From NCBI RefSeq assembly GCF_035917415.1, contig NZ_CP109073.1, forward strand, positions 3,766,501 through 3,830,500: a stretch of 64,000 nucleotides of DNA, in the 5' to 3' direction. The position numbers and the translations under genes are program-made. The notes below the pieces were generated by a model. That model did no database searches. It saw only the letters and a list, made by a program, of their open reading frames with translations, and was not told the origin of the DNA. Origin of the DNA: Streptomyces sp. NBC_01803 (GTDB lineage Bacteria > Actinomycetota > Actinomycetes > Streptomycetales > Streptomycetaceae). Positions within the stretch are counted from its first letter, which is position 1; the number at the start of each line of letters is the position of its first letter. Shown here one piece after another: positions 22,135-31,296 of the stretch.

Positions 22135-22162
22135 CCAGGTGAAGTAGGAGACTGAGAGAACT

Positions 22163-22789
22163 ATGGCGCGTTACACCGGGGCCGACTGCAAGCGTTGCCG
22201 TCGGGAGAAGCAGAAGCTCTTCCTCAAGGGAGCCAAGTGCGAAAGCGCTAAGTGCCCGATCGAGATCCGTCCTTACCCCCCGGGTGAGCACGGACGCGGG
22301 CGCACCAAGGACAGCGAGTACCTGCTGCAGAAGCGCGAGAAGCAGAAGTGCGCGCGCATCTACGGCATCCTGGAGAAGCAGTTCCGGGGGTACTACAACG
22401 AGGCGAACCGTCAGTCGGGCAAGACGGGTGAGAACCTGCTCCGCATTCTGGAGTCCCGTCTCGACAACGTGGTGTACCGGGCCGGCTTCGCCAAGTCCCG
22501 CGACCACGCCCGTCAGCTCGTCCGGCACGGCCACATCACGGTCAACGGCCGGAAGACGGACATCCCCTCGGCGCGTGTCTCGCCGAACGACATCATCGAG
22601 GTCCGCGAGTCCTCCCGCACCCTGACCCCCTTCCAGGTGGCGCAGGCGGAGGCCGGGGACAAGACCGTTCCCGCGTGGCTGGAGTCCATCCCGTCGCGGC
22701 TGCGGATCCTCGTCCACTCGCTGCCCGAGCGCCAGGTGATCGACACCCAGGTGCAGGAGCAGCTGATCGTCGAGCTCTACTCGAAGTAG
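22163..22789 (+). CDS. rpsD: 30S ribosomal protein S4, zinc-binding (C+) form
   Basis: 208 residues. S4 is a primary 16S binder and fidelity protein. The N-terminus MARYTGADCKRCRREKQKLF has cysteines at 9, 12, 26 and 31, a zinc-site pattern. The S4 RNA-binding domain reads LDNVVYRAGFAKSRDHARQLVRHGHITVNG. It lies between rpsK and rpoA, the common bacterial order. To my knowledge S. coelicolor has only a cysteine-free rpsD (SCO1505) away from this operon, so this position and form are notable. Confidence 0.96.
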   Translation: MARYTGADCKRCRREKQKLFLKGAKCESAKCPIEIRPYPPGEHGRGRTKDSEYLLQKREKQKCARIYGILEKQFRGYYNEANRQSGKTGENLLRILESRLDNVVYRAGFAKSRDHARQLVRHGHITVNGRKTDIPSARVSPNDIIEVRESSRTLTPFQVAQAEAGDKTVPAWLESIPSRLRILVHSLPERQVIDTQVQEQLIVELYSK

Positions 22790-22805
22790 GCGAGCCCGAT
22801 ACTCC

Positions 22806-22848
22806 GGTATGGGTGGAGCCGTGTGATATGCGCGGCTCCACCCGTACC
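22806..22848 (+). terminator. rpsD-rpoA intergenic hairpin
   Basis: A 16-bp stem, GGTATGGGTGGAGCCG (22806-22821) with CGGCTCCACCCGTACC (22833-22848), contains one G-U pair and an 11-base loop. It begins 17 bases after rpsD and ends 63 bases before rpoA. It could attenuate or stabilise the upstream r-protein message while rpoA is made at another level. Confidence 0.6.
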
Positions 22849-22911
22849 CTTGCCGTACACATCGTCTGGCTCGGCATCAAATAGTGGGTGCCGAAGACTG
22901 GAGTCATCACC

Positions 22912-23934
22912 ATGCTGATCGCTCAGCGTCCCTCCCTGACCGAAGAGGTCGTCGACGAGTTCCGCTCGCGGTTCGTGATCGAGCCGCTGGAGCCGGGCTT
23001 CGGCTACACCCTCGGCAACTCACTGCGGCGCACGCTGCTCTCCTCCATCCCCGGCGCGGCCGTCACCAGCATCCGTGTCGACGGCGTGCTGCACGAGTTC
23101 ACCACCGTGCCGGGCGTCAAGGAGGACGTCACCGACCTGATCCTCAACATCAAGCAGCTCGTCGTCTCCTCCGAGCACGACGAGCCCGTGGTGATGTACC
23201 TGCGCAAGCAGGGCCCGGGTCTGGTCACCGCCGCGGACATCGCTCCGCCGGCCGGTGTCGAGGTGCACAACCCCGACCTGGTGCTCGCGACCCTGAACAA
23301 CAAGGGGAAGCTGGAGATGGAGCTGACCGTCGAGCGCGGTCGCGGCTACGTCTCCGCGGTGCAGAACAAGGCCGCCGGCCAGGAGATCGGCCGCATCCCG
23401 GTGGACTCCATCTACAGCCCCGTGCTGAAGGTGACCTACAAGGTCGAGGCCACCCGTGTCGAGCAGCGCACCGACTTCGACAAGCTGATCGTCGACGTCG
23501 AGACCAAGGAGGCCATGCGTCCGCGCGACGCGATGGCGTCGGCCGGCAAGACGCTGGTCGAGCTGTTCGGCCTGGCGCGTGAGCTGAACGTCGACGCCGA
23601 GGGCATCGACATGGGTCCGTCCCCGACGGACGCCGCGCTCGCCGCCGACCTGGCGCTGCCGATCGAGGAGCTGGAGCTGACCGTCCGCTCCTACAACTGC
23701 CTCAAGCGCGAGGGCATCCACTCGGTGGGCGAGCTGGTGGCCCGTTCCGAGGCGGACCTGCTCGACATCCGGAACTTCGGCGCGAAGTCGATCGACGAGG
23801 TCAAGGCGAAGCTGGCCGGCATGGGCCTGGCCCTGAAGGACAGCCCGCCCGGATTCGACCCGACCACCGCCGTCGACGCCTTCGGCGCGGAGGACGACGG
23901 CGACACGGGCTTCGCGGAGACCGAGCAGTACTGA
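22912..23934 (+). CDS. rpoA: RNA polymerase alpha subunit
   Basis: 340 residues, the streptomycete length. ATG at 22912 ([20 protein letters not shown]). The N-terminal domain dimerises and binds beta and beta-prime ([22 protein letters not shown] is its signature). The C-terminal domain, from about residue 240, has [20 protein letters not shown] and [20 protein letters not shown], which contact activators and UP elements. An acidic tail ends [10 protein letters not shown]. The in-frame start at 22888 is less likely. Confidence 0.98.
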   Translation: MLIAQRPSLTEEVVDEFRSRFVIEPLEPGFGYTLGNSLRRTLLSSIPGAAVTSIRVDGVLHEFTTVPGVKEDVTDLILNIKQLVVSSEHDEPVVMYLRKQGPGLVTAADIAPPAGVEVHNPDLVLATLNNKGKLEMELTVERGRGYVSAVQNKAAGQEIGRIPVDSIYSPVLKVTYKVEATRVEQRTDFDKLIVDVETKEAMRPRDAMASAGKTLVELFGLARELNVDAEGIDMGPSPTDAALAADLALPIEELELTVRSYNCLKREGIHSVGELVARSEADLLDIRNFGAKSIDEVKAKLAGMGLALKDSPPGFDPTTAVDAFGAEDDGDTGFAETEQY

Positions 23935-23942
23935 CCTCCCCC

Positions 23943-23962
23943 GGCGGGCCTTCCGGCCCGCC
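23943..23962 (+). terminator. Hairpin directly after rpoA
   Basis: GGCGGGCC-TTCC-GGCCCGCC is a perfect 8-bp stem six bases after the rpoA stop, in the 192-bp rpoA-rplQ gap. Probably an attenuator or RNA-processing element. Confidence 0.5.
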
Positions 23963-23973
23963 CCGGGGGACCG

Positions 23974-23999
23974 GCACCGGTACCTGATACGGCCGGTGC
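23974..23999 (+). repeat. Direct repeat with internal hairpin, copy 1
   Basis: A 25-base sequence, CACCGGTACCT-G-ATACGGCCGGTGC, repeated at 24082-24106 with one mismatch. Each copy folds by itself, GCACCGG pairing with CCGGTGC. The copies are 107 bases apart in the rpoA-rplQ gap. Confidence 0.6.
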
Positions 24000-24080
24000 G
24001 ATCGCCTCCGGCGGAGCCGGACCACGGTCCGGCGCCGCGGGCGGCGTTACGTCCGGGGACCGCCCCGGACGTCGACGCTG

Positions 24081-24106
24081 ACACCGGTACCTCATACGGC
24101 CGGTGC
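24081..24106 (+). repeat. Direct repeat with internal hairpin, copy 2
   Basis: Second copy, reading CACCGGTACCT-C-ATACGGCCGGTGC, followed 20 bases later by the rplQ start. The outermost base pair of copy 1 is lost (A instead of G). Recombination between copies would delete the intervening 107 bases. Confidence 0.6.
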
Positions 24107-24126
24107 AGACACGACAGGAGAGAGCA

Positions 24127-24663
24127 ATGCCGACGCCCACGAAGGGCCGCAGGCTGGGTGGCAGCCCCGCCCACGAGCGTCTGATTCTGGCGAACCTCGC
24201 CACCGCGCTGTTCGAGCACGGCCGCATCAAGACCACCGAGGCCAAGGCCCGGCGGCTGCGTCCGGTCGCGGAGCGGCTGATCACCAAGGCGAAGAAGGGC
24301 GACCTGCACAACCGTCGCCAGGTGATGCAGACCATCCGTGACAAGAGCGTGGTGCACACGCTGTTCACGGAGATCGGGCCGAAGTTCGCCAACCGTCCCG
24401 GTGGCTACACCCGGATCACCAAGGTCGGCCCGCGTCGTGGCGACAACGCCCCGATGGCGGTCATCGAGCTGGTGGAGGCCCTCACCGTGCAGCAGGAGGC
24501 CGTCGGCGAGGCCGAGGCCGCCACGAAGCGCTCGGTGAAGGAGTCCGAGGCGGCCACGCAGGCCGAGACCACCGAGGCGACTGAGGTCACCGAGGGCACC
24601 GAGGCCGCGGAGGGCACCGAGGCCGCGGAGTCGAAGGACGAGCAGGCCGAGAAGGACGCCTGA
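24127..24663 (+). CDS. rplQ: 50S ribosomal protein L17
   Basis: 178 residues from ATG 24127 ([19 protein letters not shown]), with AGGAGAGAGCA upstream. L17 lies near the tunnel exit. [23 protein letters not shown] and the conserved [17 protein letters not shown] are present. The last 55 residues are an acidic low-complexity tail ([21 protein letters not shown]) containing a perfect 18-base tandem duplication at 24592-24627, so its length probably varies between strains. Last gene of the alpha operon. Confidence 0.97.
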   Translation: MPTPTKGRRLGGSPAHERLILANLATALFEHGRIKTTEAKARRLRPVAERLITKAKKGDLHNRRQVMQTIRDKSVVHTLFTEIGPKFANRPGGYTRITKVGPRRGDNAPMAVIELVEALTVQQEAVGEAEAATKRSVKESEAATQAETTEATEVTEGTEAAEGTEAAESKDEQAEKDA

Positions 24664-24677
24664 TCCGTTCGTTCCGT

Positions 24678-24717
24678 CCGCTGGGCCTGTTCCCCGTCGC
24701 GGGGACAGGCCCAGCGG
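24678..24717 (+). terminator. Alpha operon terminator
   Basis: CCGCTGGGCCTGT(T)CCCCG at 24678-24696 pairs with CGGGGACAGGCCCAGCGG at 24700-24717, an 18-bp stem with one bulged T and a three-base loop. It begins 14 bases after rplQ. Confidence 0.75.
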
Positions 24718-24745
24718 CGTTCCGTCGTGCAGCAGAGAGGTCCGC

Positions 24746-25612
24746 ATGAGCGACGACCGCGACCGCGTTCCGCCCGGCCTGGTCCGGGTGCGCCTCGACC
24801 TGTCCTACGACGGGCGGGGCTTCTCCGGCTGGGCGCGGCAGGAGGGGCGGCGCACGGTCCAGGAGGAGGTCGAGGAGGCGCTGCGGGTGGTGACCCGCTC
24901 GCGCGCCGAGCGGTACGAGCTGACCGTGGCCGGCCGCACGGACGCGGGCGTGCACGCGCGGGGTCAGGTGGCCCACGTGGACCTGCCCGAGGCGGTCTGG
25001 GCCGAGCAGCACGACCGGCTGGTGCGCAGGCTGGCCGGGCGGCTCCCGCAGGACGTGCGGGTGTGGCGGGTGGTGCGGGCGCCGGAGCACTTCAACGCGC
25101 GGTTCTCGGCGATCTGGCGGCGCTACGCCTACCGTGTGAGCGACCACCCCGGCGGGGTCGACCCGCTGCTGCGCGGGCACGTGCTGTGGCACAACTGGCC
25201 GCTGGACGTGGCGGCGATGAACGAGGCGTCGCGACTGCTGCTGGGCGAGCACGACTTCGCGGCGTTCTGCAAGCGGCGCGAGGGCGCGACCACGATCCGG
25301 GCGCTGCGGGCGCTGCGCTGGGTGCGGCGGCCGGACGGGATCGTCGAGGGCACGGTGGAGGCCGACGCCTTCTGCCACAACATGGTGCGTTCGCTGGTCG
25401 GCGCGCTGCTGTTCGTGGGCGACGGGCACCGGCCGCCGGACTGGCCGGCGAAGGTGCTGGCGGCCGGTGTGCGGGACTCCGCGGTGCACGTCGTCAGGCC
25501 GCACGGCCTGACCCTGGAGGAGGTCGCCTACCCCCCGGCCCAGGCCCTGGCGGCCCGCAACGCGGAGGCCCGCGGCGTCCGCACGCTGGGCGGCGTGGAG
25601 ACCGAGGGCTAG
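24746..25612 (+). CDS. truA: tRNA pseudouridine(38-40) synthase TruA
   Basis: 288 residues. Isomerises uridines 38-40 in tRNA anticodon arms. The catalytic Asp66 lies in [27 protein letters not shown] near the start, [16 protein letters not shown], and [19 protein letters not shown] are family blocks. AGAGAGGTCCGC precedes the ATG. It follows the rplQ terminator, a location shared with other actinobacteria. Confidence 0.96.
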   Translation: MSDDRDRVPPGLVRVRLDLSYDGRGFSGWARQEGRRTVQEEVEEALRVVTRSRAERYELTVAGRTDAGVHARGQVAHVDLPEAVWAEQHDRLVRRLAGRLPQDVRVWRVVRAPEHFNARFSAIWRRYAYRVSDHPGGVDPLLRGHVLWHNWPLDVAAMNEASRLLLGEHDFAAFCKRREGATTIRALRALRWVRRPDGIVEGTVEADAFCHNMVRSLVGALLFVGDGHRPPDWPAKVLAAGVRDSAVHVVRPHGLTLEEVAYPPAQALAARNAEARGVRTLGGVETEG

Positions 25613-25644
25613 GTGTCGTCCGGGAAGGTTGGTGACGCGGGCCG

Positions 25645-26529
25645 TCAGCCGCCCTGGCTGCGCCGGCGTTCCTCGACGATCGCGCTGGCGGAGGCCGATG
25701 CCTGGGCCTCGCCGCGCTGGATGATGCTGGCGAACGCGTGGTCGTTGCCGTCCCGGGCGGCCTGCTGGGCCGGGGTGCCGTCGCCGCTGTCGGGCGTGCC
25801 GTCGCTGTTGCCCGCGATGGTGAAGTAGGTGTAGCGGCCGACCTGGTTGCTCGTGGTGCGACAGCCGCCCCGCTGGCAGAACGAGGGCGCGTCGCCGCCG
25901 GTCAGCGCGAGCAGGTACTTCCCGGCGCCGCCGGCCTCCTCGCGGGCCGCCAGCGCGTTCTCCTCGGAGGCGAACTGGGCGACGCCCACGGTCACCGCGA
26001 CGCCGTCCCCGGTGTAGGTGGCGCGCAGCAGGGTGGTGCAGCCGTGCTCGGCGAGGGCCGTGCCGAGGTCGGGGCTGGTCGCCCCGGCGCAGTCGGTGGC
26101 GGCCTCGGTGGCGGCCCTGGTGTAGGTCCGGCCGTCTATCTCCATGCTGTCGCCCGCGTAGAACGTGTCGGGCTCGAAGGGCGCGAGGTCCTTGTCGGCG
26201 TCGGAGATGAACTCGCGCGGCTCCGGCAGGGGCGGGAGCGTCGTCTCCTGGAAGGTGGGCTCGGAGTCGTCGCTGCCGGAGGGCAGGTCGGAGGGGTCGG
26301 GGAGGGTGGCGGACGGGCTGTCCGAGGCGTCCGTGTCGTCGTCGCCGCTCTGGTTGACGATGGCGAGCGCGACCAGGGTGCCGATGGCCACGGCTGCGAA
26401 CGCGGAGCCGCCGATCAGCACCAGCCGTCGCCGTCCGCGCCGCCGTTCGGCGTCGGCGGCGAGCGCGTCCCAGTCCGGTGTGTTCGATCCCCCGGGGACC
26501 CACGCGGGTCCCCCCTGCCCGTAACTCAT
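25645..26529 (-). CDS. Membrane-anchored protein of unknown function
   Basis: 294 residues. A cytoplasmic Gly/Pro-rich N-terminus (MSYGQGGPAWVPGGSNTPDW) and the basic stop RRRGRRR precede one membrane helix at about 36-60 (LVLIGGSAFAAVAIGTLVALAIV). An Asp/Ser/Pro-rich linker follows, then an extracellular domain of about 190 residues with four cysteines (DCAGAT, HGCTTLL, SFCQRGGCRTT) likely forming disulfides. No catalytic motif recognised. Its position between truA and rplM, opposite in strand, seems conserved in streptomycetes by memory. The tail is Ala/Ser/Glu-rich. Confidence 0.75.
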   Translation of the reverse strand: MSYGQGGPAWVPGGSNTPDWDALAADAERRRGRRRLVLIGGSAFAAVAIGTLVALAIVNQSGDDDTDASDSPSATLPDPSDLPSGSDDSEPTFQETTLPPLPEPREFISDADKDLAPFEPDTFYAGDSMEIDGRTYTRAATEAATDCAGATSPDLGTALAEHGCTTLLRATYTGDGVAVTVGVAQFASEENALAAREEAGGAGKYLLALTGGDAPSFCQRGGCRTTSNQVGRYTYFTIAGNSDGTPDSGDGTPAQQAARDGNDHAFASIIQRGEAQASASASAIVEERRRSQGG

Positions 26530-27100
26530 GGGCGAAGCTTAATGGTGCGCTCCGCGCGCCGGCCGCCAGGTCCGGTCCGCGCGCGGAGCAGTGGTTCGCC
26601 GCCAGCCGATGCGCTGGTAGCCGCCGAAGCCCGTGCCGGCCGGGTCCTGACCACCGCGCCGGTCGCGGGGATGATCGTGACCAGGTCGAGGGGCGAGCGC
26701 CCGAGTCCAGGACCCGTGCGGGAATCTGTGGACGGATCAACGCGTCATTCCGCTCCCTCCCCTTGTACGGGGCTCCCCGTAGAGGCTCACGCGAGCTCCA
26801 GGAGGCGAAGTGTCCGCGCGCCAGTTCGAGTCGGAGTAGGGTGACGGGAAAGTACCCCCGGCGGTGCCGCGCGGCGGGCGGGCCGGACTCGTTTTGACCG
26901 GGCCCGCGCCGGAGCGGTACTCTGCCTGGTCGATAATGCGTATGGCTTGCTCGATCTCACGTGAGGGGCCTTGCGCCGGTCCACCAGGACGGTTGCCAGC
27001 GGTCGCGACCCGGTTGCGTCACCGGAGTGCGACCATTTCTGCCGTGATCGTCGGGTGACCTTGTCAGAGTCTCACCACTGAAGAAGCGAAGGCTACGACC
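26530..27100 (+). other. 571-bp intergenic region with rplM promoter
   Basis: No convincing gene on either strand. It must carry the promoter of the minus-strand membrane protein at its left end and that of rplM-rpsI at its right end. Apart from the promoter candidate at 26894-26923 no repeat or strong hairpin was noticed. Confidence 0.5.
26894..26923 (+). promoter_or_regulatory. Predicted housekeeping promoter of rplM-rpsI
   Basis: TTGACC at 26894-26899 and TACTCT at 26918-26923 with an 18-base spacer closely resemble the rpsL promoter (TTGACC-17-TACGCT). Transcription would begin about 170 bases before rplM, again a long leader. Confidence 0.6.
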
Positions 27101-27544
27101 GTGCGTACGTACAGCCCCAAGCCCGGCGACATCCAGCGTCAATGGCACGTCATCGACGCTGCCGATGTCGTCCTGGGCCGACTGGCCGCCCAGGCCGCCA
27201 CCCTTCTGCGGGGCAAGCACAAGCCGGTGTACGCGCCGCACGTTGACACCGGTGACTTCGTCATCATCGTCAACGCCGACAAGGTGCACCTGTCCGGCAA
27301 CAAGCGAACCCAGAAGTTGGCCTACCGCCACTCCGGATACCCGGGCGGTCTGCGGTCCGTCCGATACGAGGACCTGCTGAAGAACAACCCCGAGAAGGCC
27401 GTCGAGAAGGCGGTCAAGGGCATGCTGCCGAAGAACACCCTCGGCCGTCAGATGTTCTCCAAGCTGAAGGTCTACGCGGGCTCCGAGCACCCGCACGCCG
27501 CGCAGCAGCCGGTGCCGTTCGAGATCACCCAGGTCGCGCAGTAG
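27101..27544 (+). CDS. rplM: 50S ribosomal protein L13
   Basis: 147 residues from GTG 27101 ([20 protein letters not shown]). L13 is an early 50S assembly protein. [24 protein letters not shown], then [23 protein letters not shown] and the C-terminal HPHAAQQP are conserved. Forty-one bases separate it from rpsI, and the pair forms the usual L13-S9 operon. Confidence 0.97.
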   Translation: MRTYSPKPGDIQRQWHVIDAADVVLGRLAAQAATLLRGKHKPVYAPHVDTGDFVIIVNADKVHLSGNKRTQKLAYRHSGYPGGLRSVRYEDLLKNNPEKAVEKAVKGMLPKNTLGRQMFSKLKVYAGSEHPHAAQQPVPFEITQVAQ

Positions 27545-27585
27545 TCCCGGCCACACAGAAGACGAAAGAGAATCTGAGGAGAATC

Positions 27586-28095
27586 GTGGCCGAGCCCACC
27601 CCCGAGACCCTTGACACCGAGGTCCCCGAGGTCGAGGAGTACACGACCGAGAGCGCGCCCGAGGAATTCGCCGACACCGAGACGGTCGCGGCACGCTTCG
27701 GCGACCCGCTGCCCGGCGCCGGTACCGGCCGCCGGAAGAACGCGATCGCCCGTGTGCGGATCGTTCCCGGCAGCGGCAAGTGGAAGATCAACGGTCGCCC
27801 CCTGGAGGGCTACTTCCCCAACAAGGTGCACCAGCAGTCCGTGAACGAGCCCTTCAAGGTGCTCGAGCTCGACGAGCGCTACGACGTCGTCGCCCGCATC
27901 TCCGGTGGCGGCATCTCGGGCCAGGCGGGCGCGCTGCGCCTGGGCGTGGCCCGCGCGCTCAACGAGGCGGACGTGGACAACAACCGCGCCCCCCTGAAGA
28001 AGGCCGGCTTCCTCACCCGTGACGCCCGTGCGGTGGAGCGGAAGAAGGCCGGTCTGAAGAAGGCCCGTAAGGGGACGCAGTACAGCAAGCGCTAA
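27586..28095 (+). CDS. rpsI: 30S ribosomal protein S9
   Basis: 169 residues from GTG 27586, with GAGGAGAATC upstream. S9 has a long C-terminal tail whose final Lys-Arg touches P-site tRNA; here [10 protein letters not shown]. The core starts at [15 protein letters not shown]. An acidic N-terminal extension of about 40 residues ([19 protein letters not shown]...) precedes it, as in other streptomycetes. A hairpin terminator follows 16 bases later. Confidence 0.97.
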   Translation: MAEPTPETLDTEVPEVEEYTTESAPEEFADTETVAARFGDPLPGAGTGRRKNAIARVRIVPGSGKWKINGRPLEGYFPNKVHQQSVNEPFKVLELDERYDVVARISGGGISGQAGALRLGVARALNEADVDNNRAPLKKAGFLTRDARAVERKKAGLKKARKGTQYSKR

Positions 28096-28111
28096 TCGTC
28101 TTTCCGGTCAA

Positions 28112-28143
28112 CGCCCCGACAGCGGATCCATGCTGTCGGGGCG
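28112..28143 (+). terminator. rplM-rpsI terminator
   Basis: CGCCCCGACAGC (28112-28123) pairs perfectly with GCTGTCGGGGCG (28132-28143) around an 8-base loop, followed by the T-containing stretch TTCCCTTTAT. A classic intrinsic terminator by local standards. Confidence 0.85.
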
Positions 28144-28215
28144 TTCCCTTTATAGGGTGAACGCCGCATAGGGTTAACGCATGAGCCGCTTCGTGTGACA
28201 TTCGGAGGAAATACA

Positions 28216-29574
28216 GTGGGACGACTCTTCGGCACGGACGGCGTGCGCGGCGTCGCCAACGCGGATCTCACGGCCGAGATGGCGCTGGGTCTGTCGGTCG
28301 CGGCGGCGAGCGTGCTCGTCACCGCGGGGGGCTCGCCCGGACCGCGACCGCTCGCGGTCGTCGGGCGCGATCCGCGGGCGTCCGGGGAGTTCCTGGAGGC
28401 GGCCGTGGTGGCGGGACTGGCCAGCGCGGGCGTGGACGTCCTGCGGGTGGGCGTGCTGCCGACGCCGGCGGTGGCGTTCCTCACCGGCTCGCTCGGCGCC
28501 GACTTCGGCGTGATGCTTTCGGCCAGCCACAACCCCATGCCGGACAATGGCGTCAAGTTCTTCGCGGCGGGTGGCCACAAGCTGGCCGACGATCTGGAGA
28601 ACCGCATCGAGGCCGTCTACTGGGAGCACGCGGCCGGCCAGCCGTGGGAGCGCCCGGTGGGCGCGGGCGTCGGCCGGGTCACCGAGCACTCGAAGGGTTT
28701 CGACGCCTATGTCGCGCACCTCGTGCGCGTGCTGCCGAACCGGCTGGACGGCGTGAAGGTCGTCATCGACGCGGCGCACGGCGCGGCGTCGCGGGTGGCG
28801 CCGGAGGCGTTCGCGCGGGCCGGCGCGGAGGTCGTCACGATCGGTGCCGAGCCCGACGGGCTCAACATCAACGACGGCTACGGCTCCACCCACCTCGACG
28901 TGCTGTGCGCCGCCGTCTCCGCGCACGGCGCGGACCTGGGCATCGCGGTGGACGGCGACGCGGACCGCTGCCTGGCCGCCGACGCGGCGGGCACCCCGGT
29001 GGACGGCGACCAGATCCTCGCCGTGCTGGGCGTGGCCATGCGGGACGCGGGCACCCTGCGGCACGACACGGTCGTGGCCACGGTCATGTCGAACCTCGGG
29101 TTCACGCTGGCGATGGAGCGCGAGGGCCTGCGGCTGCGACAGACGGCGGTCGGGGACCGCTACGTGCTGGAGGAGATGAAGCGCGGCGGCTTCTCGCTGG
29201 GCGGCGAGCAGTCCGGGCACGTGATCGTGCTGGACCACGCGACGACGGGCGACGGCACGCTCACCGGCCTGCTGCTGGCCGCGCGCGTCGCGGCGACCGG
29301 CCGCCCGCTGGGCGAGCTGGCGACGGTGATGGAACGGCTGCCGCAGGTGCTGATCAACGTCCGGGATGTGGACCGCTCCCGGGTCGCGGAGTGCCGCGAG
29401 CTGGCCGAGGCGGTGGCCGAGGCCGAGCGCCAGCTCGGCGAGACGGGCCGCGTGCTGCTGCGGCCCTCGGGGACGGAGCCGCTGGTGCGCGTGATGGTCG
29501 AGGCGGCCGACGCCGCTCAGGCCCGCGCGGTGGCGGCGGGCCTGGCCGATGTGGTGAAGTCCGCGCTGGGGTGA
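28216..29574 (+). CDS. glmM: Phosphoglucosamine mutase
   Basis: 452 residues from GTG 28216 ([15 protein letters not shown]), with GGAGG seven bases upstream; an ATG at 28195 is rejected. Converts glucosamine-6-P to glucosamine-1-P for UDP-GlcNAc and peptidoglycan. The phosphoserine is Ser104 in MLSASHNP; the metal loop is DGDADRC; the sugar loop is GGEQSGHVI; and the phosphate-binding end is [14 protein letters not shown]. All catalytic parts are intact. Confidence 0.97.
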   Translation: MGRLFGTDGVRGVANADLTAEMALGLSVAAASVLVTAGGSPGPRPLAVVGRDPRASGEFLEAAVVAGLASAGVDVLRVGVLPTPAVAFLTGSLGADFGVMLSASHNPMPDNGVKFFAAGGHKLADDLENRIEAVYWEHAAGQPWERPVGAGVGRVTEHSKGFDAYVAHLVRVLPNRLDGVKVVIDAAHGAASRVAPEAFARAGAEVVTIGAEPDGLNINDGYGSTHLDVLCAAVSAHGADLGIAVDGDADRCLAADAAGTPVDGDQILAVLGVAMRDAGTLRHDTVVATVMSNLGFTLAMEREGLRLRQTAVGDRYVLEEMKRGGFSLGGEQSGHVIVLDHATTGDGTLTGLLLAARVAATGRPLGELATVMERLPQVLINVRDVDRSRVAECRELAEAVAEAERQLGETGRVLLRPSGTEPLVRVMVEAADAAQARAVAAGLADVVKSALG

Positions 29575-29597
29575 CGGCCGAGGGCTGAGGCCGGGGG

Positions 29598-30533
29598 TCA
29601 GAGCTTGCGCAGGCGCAGTCTGCGGACCTTGTGGTCGAAGCCCTTCTGAAGGACCAGCGTGGCCCGGGAGCGGGTCGGGGCTATGTTCTCGCGGAGGTTC
29701 GGCTCGTTGATGGCGCGCCAGTTGTTCCGCGCGTACTCCATCGCCTCCGCCTCCGAGACCTCGGCGTACTTGCGGAAGTACGACGCCCGGTCCTGGAACG
29801 CCGTCTCCCGCAGCTTCCGGAACCGGTCCAGGTACCAGCCGCCGATGTCCTCCGTCCTGGCGTCCACGTACACCGAGAAGTCGAAGTAGTCGGCCAGCCC
29901 CACCCGTCCCATCTGGGTGGGCTGGAGGACGTTCAGGCCCTCCAGGATCAGGATGTCCGGGCGGCGCACGGTCAGCCGTTCGCCCGGCAGGATGTCGTAG
30001 GTGAGGTGCGAGTACACCGGCGCGCTCACCTCCTCCTTGCCCGCCTTGACGTCCGCCACGAACCGCGTCAGCGCGCGCCGGTCGTACGACTCGGGGAAGC
30101 CCTTGCGCGTCATCAGCCCGCGCCGCACCAGCTCGGCGTTGGGCAGCAGGAAGCCGTCCGTGGTGACCAGCTCCACCCTCGGGTGCTCCGGCCAGCGCGC
30201 CAGCAGGGCCCGCAGCAGACGGGCCACCGTGGACTTGCCCACCGCCACGCTGCCCGCGACGCCGATGACGAATGGGGTCGTGGGCTGGGCGCCGCCCAGG
30301 AAGGTGCTGACGGCGGCGCGCAGGCCCTCCGTCGCGCCGACGTACAGGTTGAGCAGCCGGGACAGCGGCAGGTAGACGTCCACGACCTCGGTCAGGTCAA
30401 TGACGTCACCGAGGCCGCGCAGGCGTTCGACCTCATCGGCGGTCAGCGGAAGGGGCGTGCGCTCGCGCAGCGCGCTCCACTCCGCTCGGCTGAGGTCGAC
30501 GAACGGAGTCTGCTGCTGGAGCGAGGTTGTCAC
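29598..30533 (-). CDS. coaA: Type I pantothenate kinase
   Basis: 311 residues from GTG 30533. Phosphorylates pantothenate, the first committed step of coenzyme A synthesis, and is feedback-inhibited by CoA in the type I family. The P-loop is [12 protein letters not shown] around residues 93-104; [21 protein letters not shown] and [12 protein letters not shown] are family blocks. It converges with glmM across 23 bases and is separated from the next plus-strand gene by a 34-bp divergent gap. Confidence 0.97.
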   Translation of the reverse strand: MTTSLQQQTPFVDLSRAEWSALRERTPLPLTADEVERLRGLGDVIDLTEVVDVYLPLSRLLNLYVGATEGLRAAVSTFLGGAQPTTPFVIGVAGSVAVGKSTVARLLRALLARWPEHPRVELVTTDGFLLPNAELVRRGLMTRKGFPESYDRRALTRFVADVKAGKEEVSAPVYSHLTYDILPGERLTVRRPDILILEGLNVLQPTQMGRVGLADYFDFSVYVDARTEDIGGWYLDRFRKLRETAFQDRASYFRKYAEVSEAEAMEYARNNWRAINEPNLRENIAPTRSRATLVLQKGFDHKVRRLRLRKL

Positions 30534-30567
30534 GCGCCCATTGTCCAGGCCCGGCTAGTCTGCCCGC

Positions 30568-31296
30568 ATGTGCGGGATGGTCGGTTACACAGGGACGGGC
30601 TCGGCCCTCGACGTGGTCCTCGCCGGCCTGGGCCGGATCGAGCGGCCCGGCTACGACTCGTCGGGCGTCGCGGTGCTCGCCGACGGCGGCCTCGCGTCGG
30701 CGAGGACGGCCGGGGAACTGCCCGCGTTGCGCCGCGTTCTGGACCGCCGTCCGCTGCCCACCGGCGGCAGCGCGATCGGGCATCTGCGGCGCGCCACGCA
30801 CGGCGCGCCCACGGACGGGAACGCGCACCCGCAGCTCGACAACGCCGGCCGGGTCGCGGTGGTGCACGACGGCCGGATCGACAATCACGCCGAGCTGCGC
30901 GCCGAACTGGCCGCCCGGGGGCACGCGCTCGCCTCGGACACCGACACCGAGGTGGTCGCGCACCTGCTGGCCGAGGCGTTCTCCTCGTGCGCCGACCTGG
31001 CGGAGGCGATGCGGCAGGTGTGCCGGTCGCTGCGGGGCGGGTACGCGCTGCTGGCCGTGCACGCCGACGAGCCGGACACGGTGGTCGGCGCGTGCCGGGA
31101 GCTGCCGCTGGCGCTGGGGCTCGGGGACGGTGAGTCGTTCCTCGCCTCGCACCCGGCGGCCTTCGACGGCCGGGCGACGCGCGAGGTGGTGGAGCTGCGG
31201 ACCGACGGGGGCGACCAGGTGGTCGTGCTGCGCCGGGAGGCGGACGAGGTGCGGTACGAGGTCACCGACGCCGACGGGGACGTGGTGCGCGCGTGA
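30568..31296 (+). CDS. Stand-alone GlmS-like glutamine amidotransferase domain, catalytic residues altered
   Basis: 242 residues, only the class II amidotransferase half of GlmS; both sugar isomerase (SIS) domains, about 370 residues, are absent and the frame ends naturally before acpS. Cys1 is kept (MCGMVGY). Aligned without gaps to E. coli GlmS, Arg26 becomes Pro (ERPGYDS), Trp74 becomes Arg (HLRRATHG), the NAHPH motif reads NAHPQ, and the oxyanion-hole Asn98 becomes Asp (VVHDG). Asp123 region TDTEV remains. It is therefore probably not a normal glucosamine synthase. TAGTCT sits six bases before the ATG, which may make it leaderless. Its stop overlaps acpS, so the two are coupled. Could be a relic or a repurposed sensor. 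Confidence 0.8.
   Translation: MCGMVGYTGTGSALDVVLAGLGRIERPGYDSSGVAVLADGGLASARTAGELPALRRVLDRRPLPTGGSAIGHLRRATHGAPTDGNAHPQLDNAGRVAVVHDGRIDNHAELRAELAARGHALASDTDTEVVAHLLAEAFSSCADLAEAMRQVCRSLRGGYALLAVHADEPDTVVGACRELPLALGLGDGESFLASHPAAFDGRATREVVELRTDGGDQVVVLRREADEVRYEVTDADGDVVRA

Noticed and set aside
24587..26740. Large minus-strand open frame over truA and beyond
   Set aside because: Arg/Pro-rich shadow of truA; the true minus-strand gene in this area is in another frame (25645-26529).
26530..27100. Search for a tRNA or small RNA gene before rplM
   Set aside because: No cloverleaf arms, T-loop sequence or terminator hairpin could be found; only a promoter-like sequence is supported.
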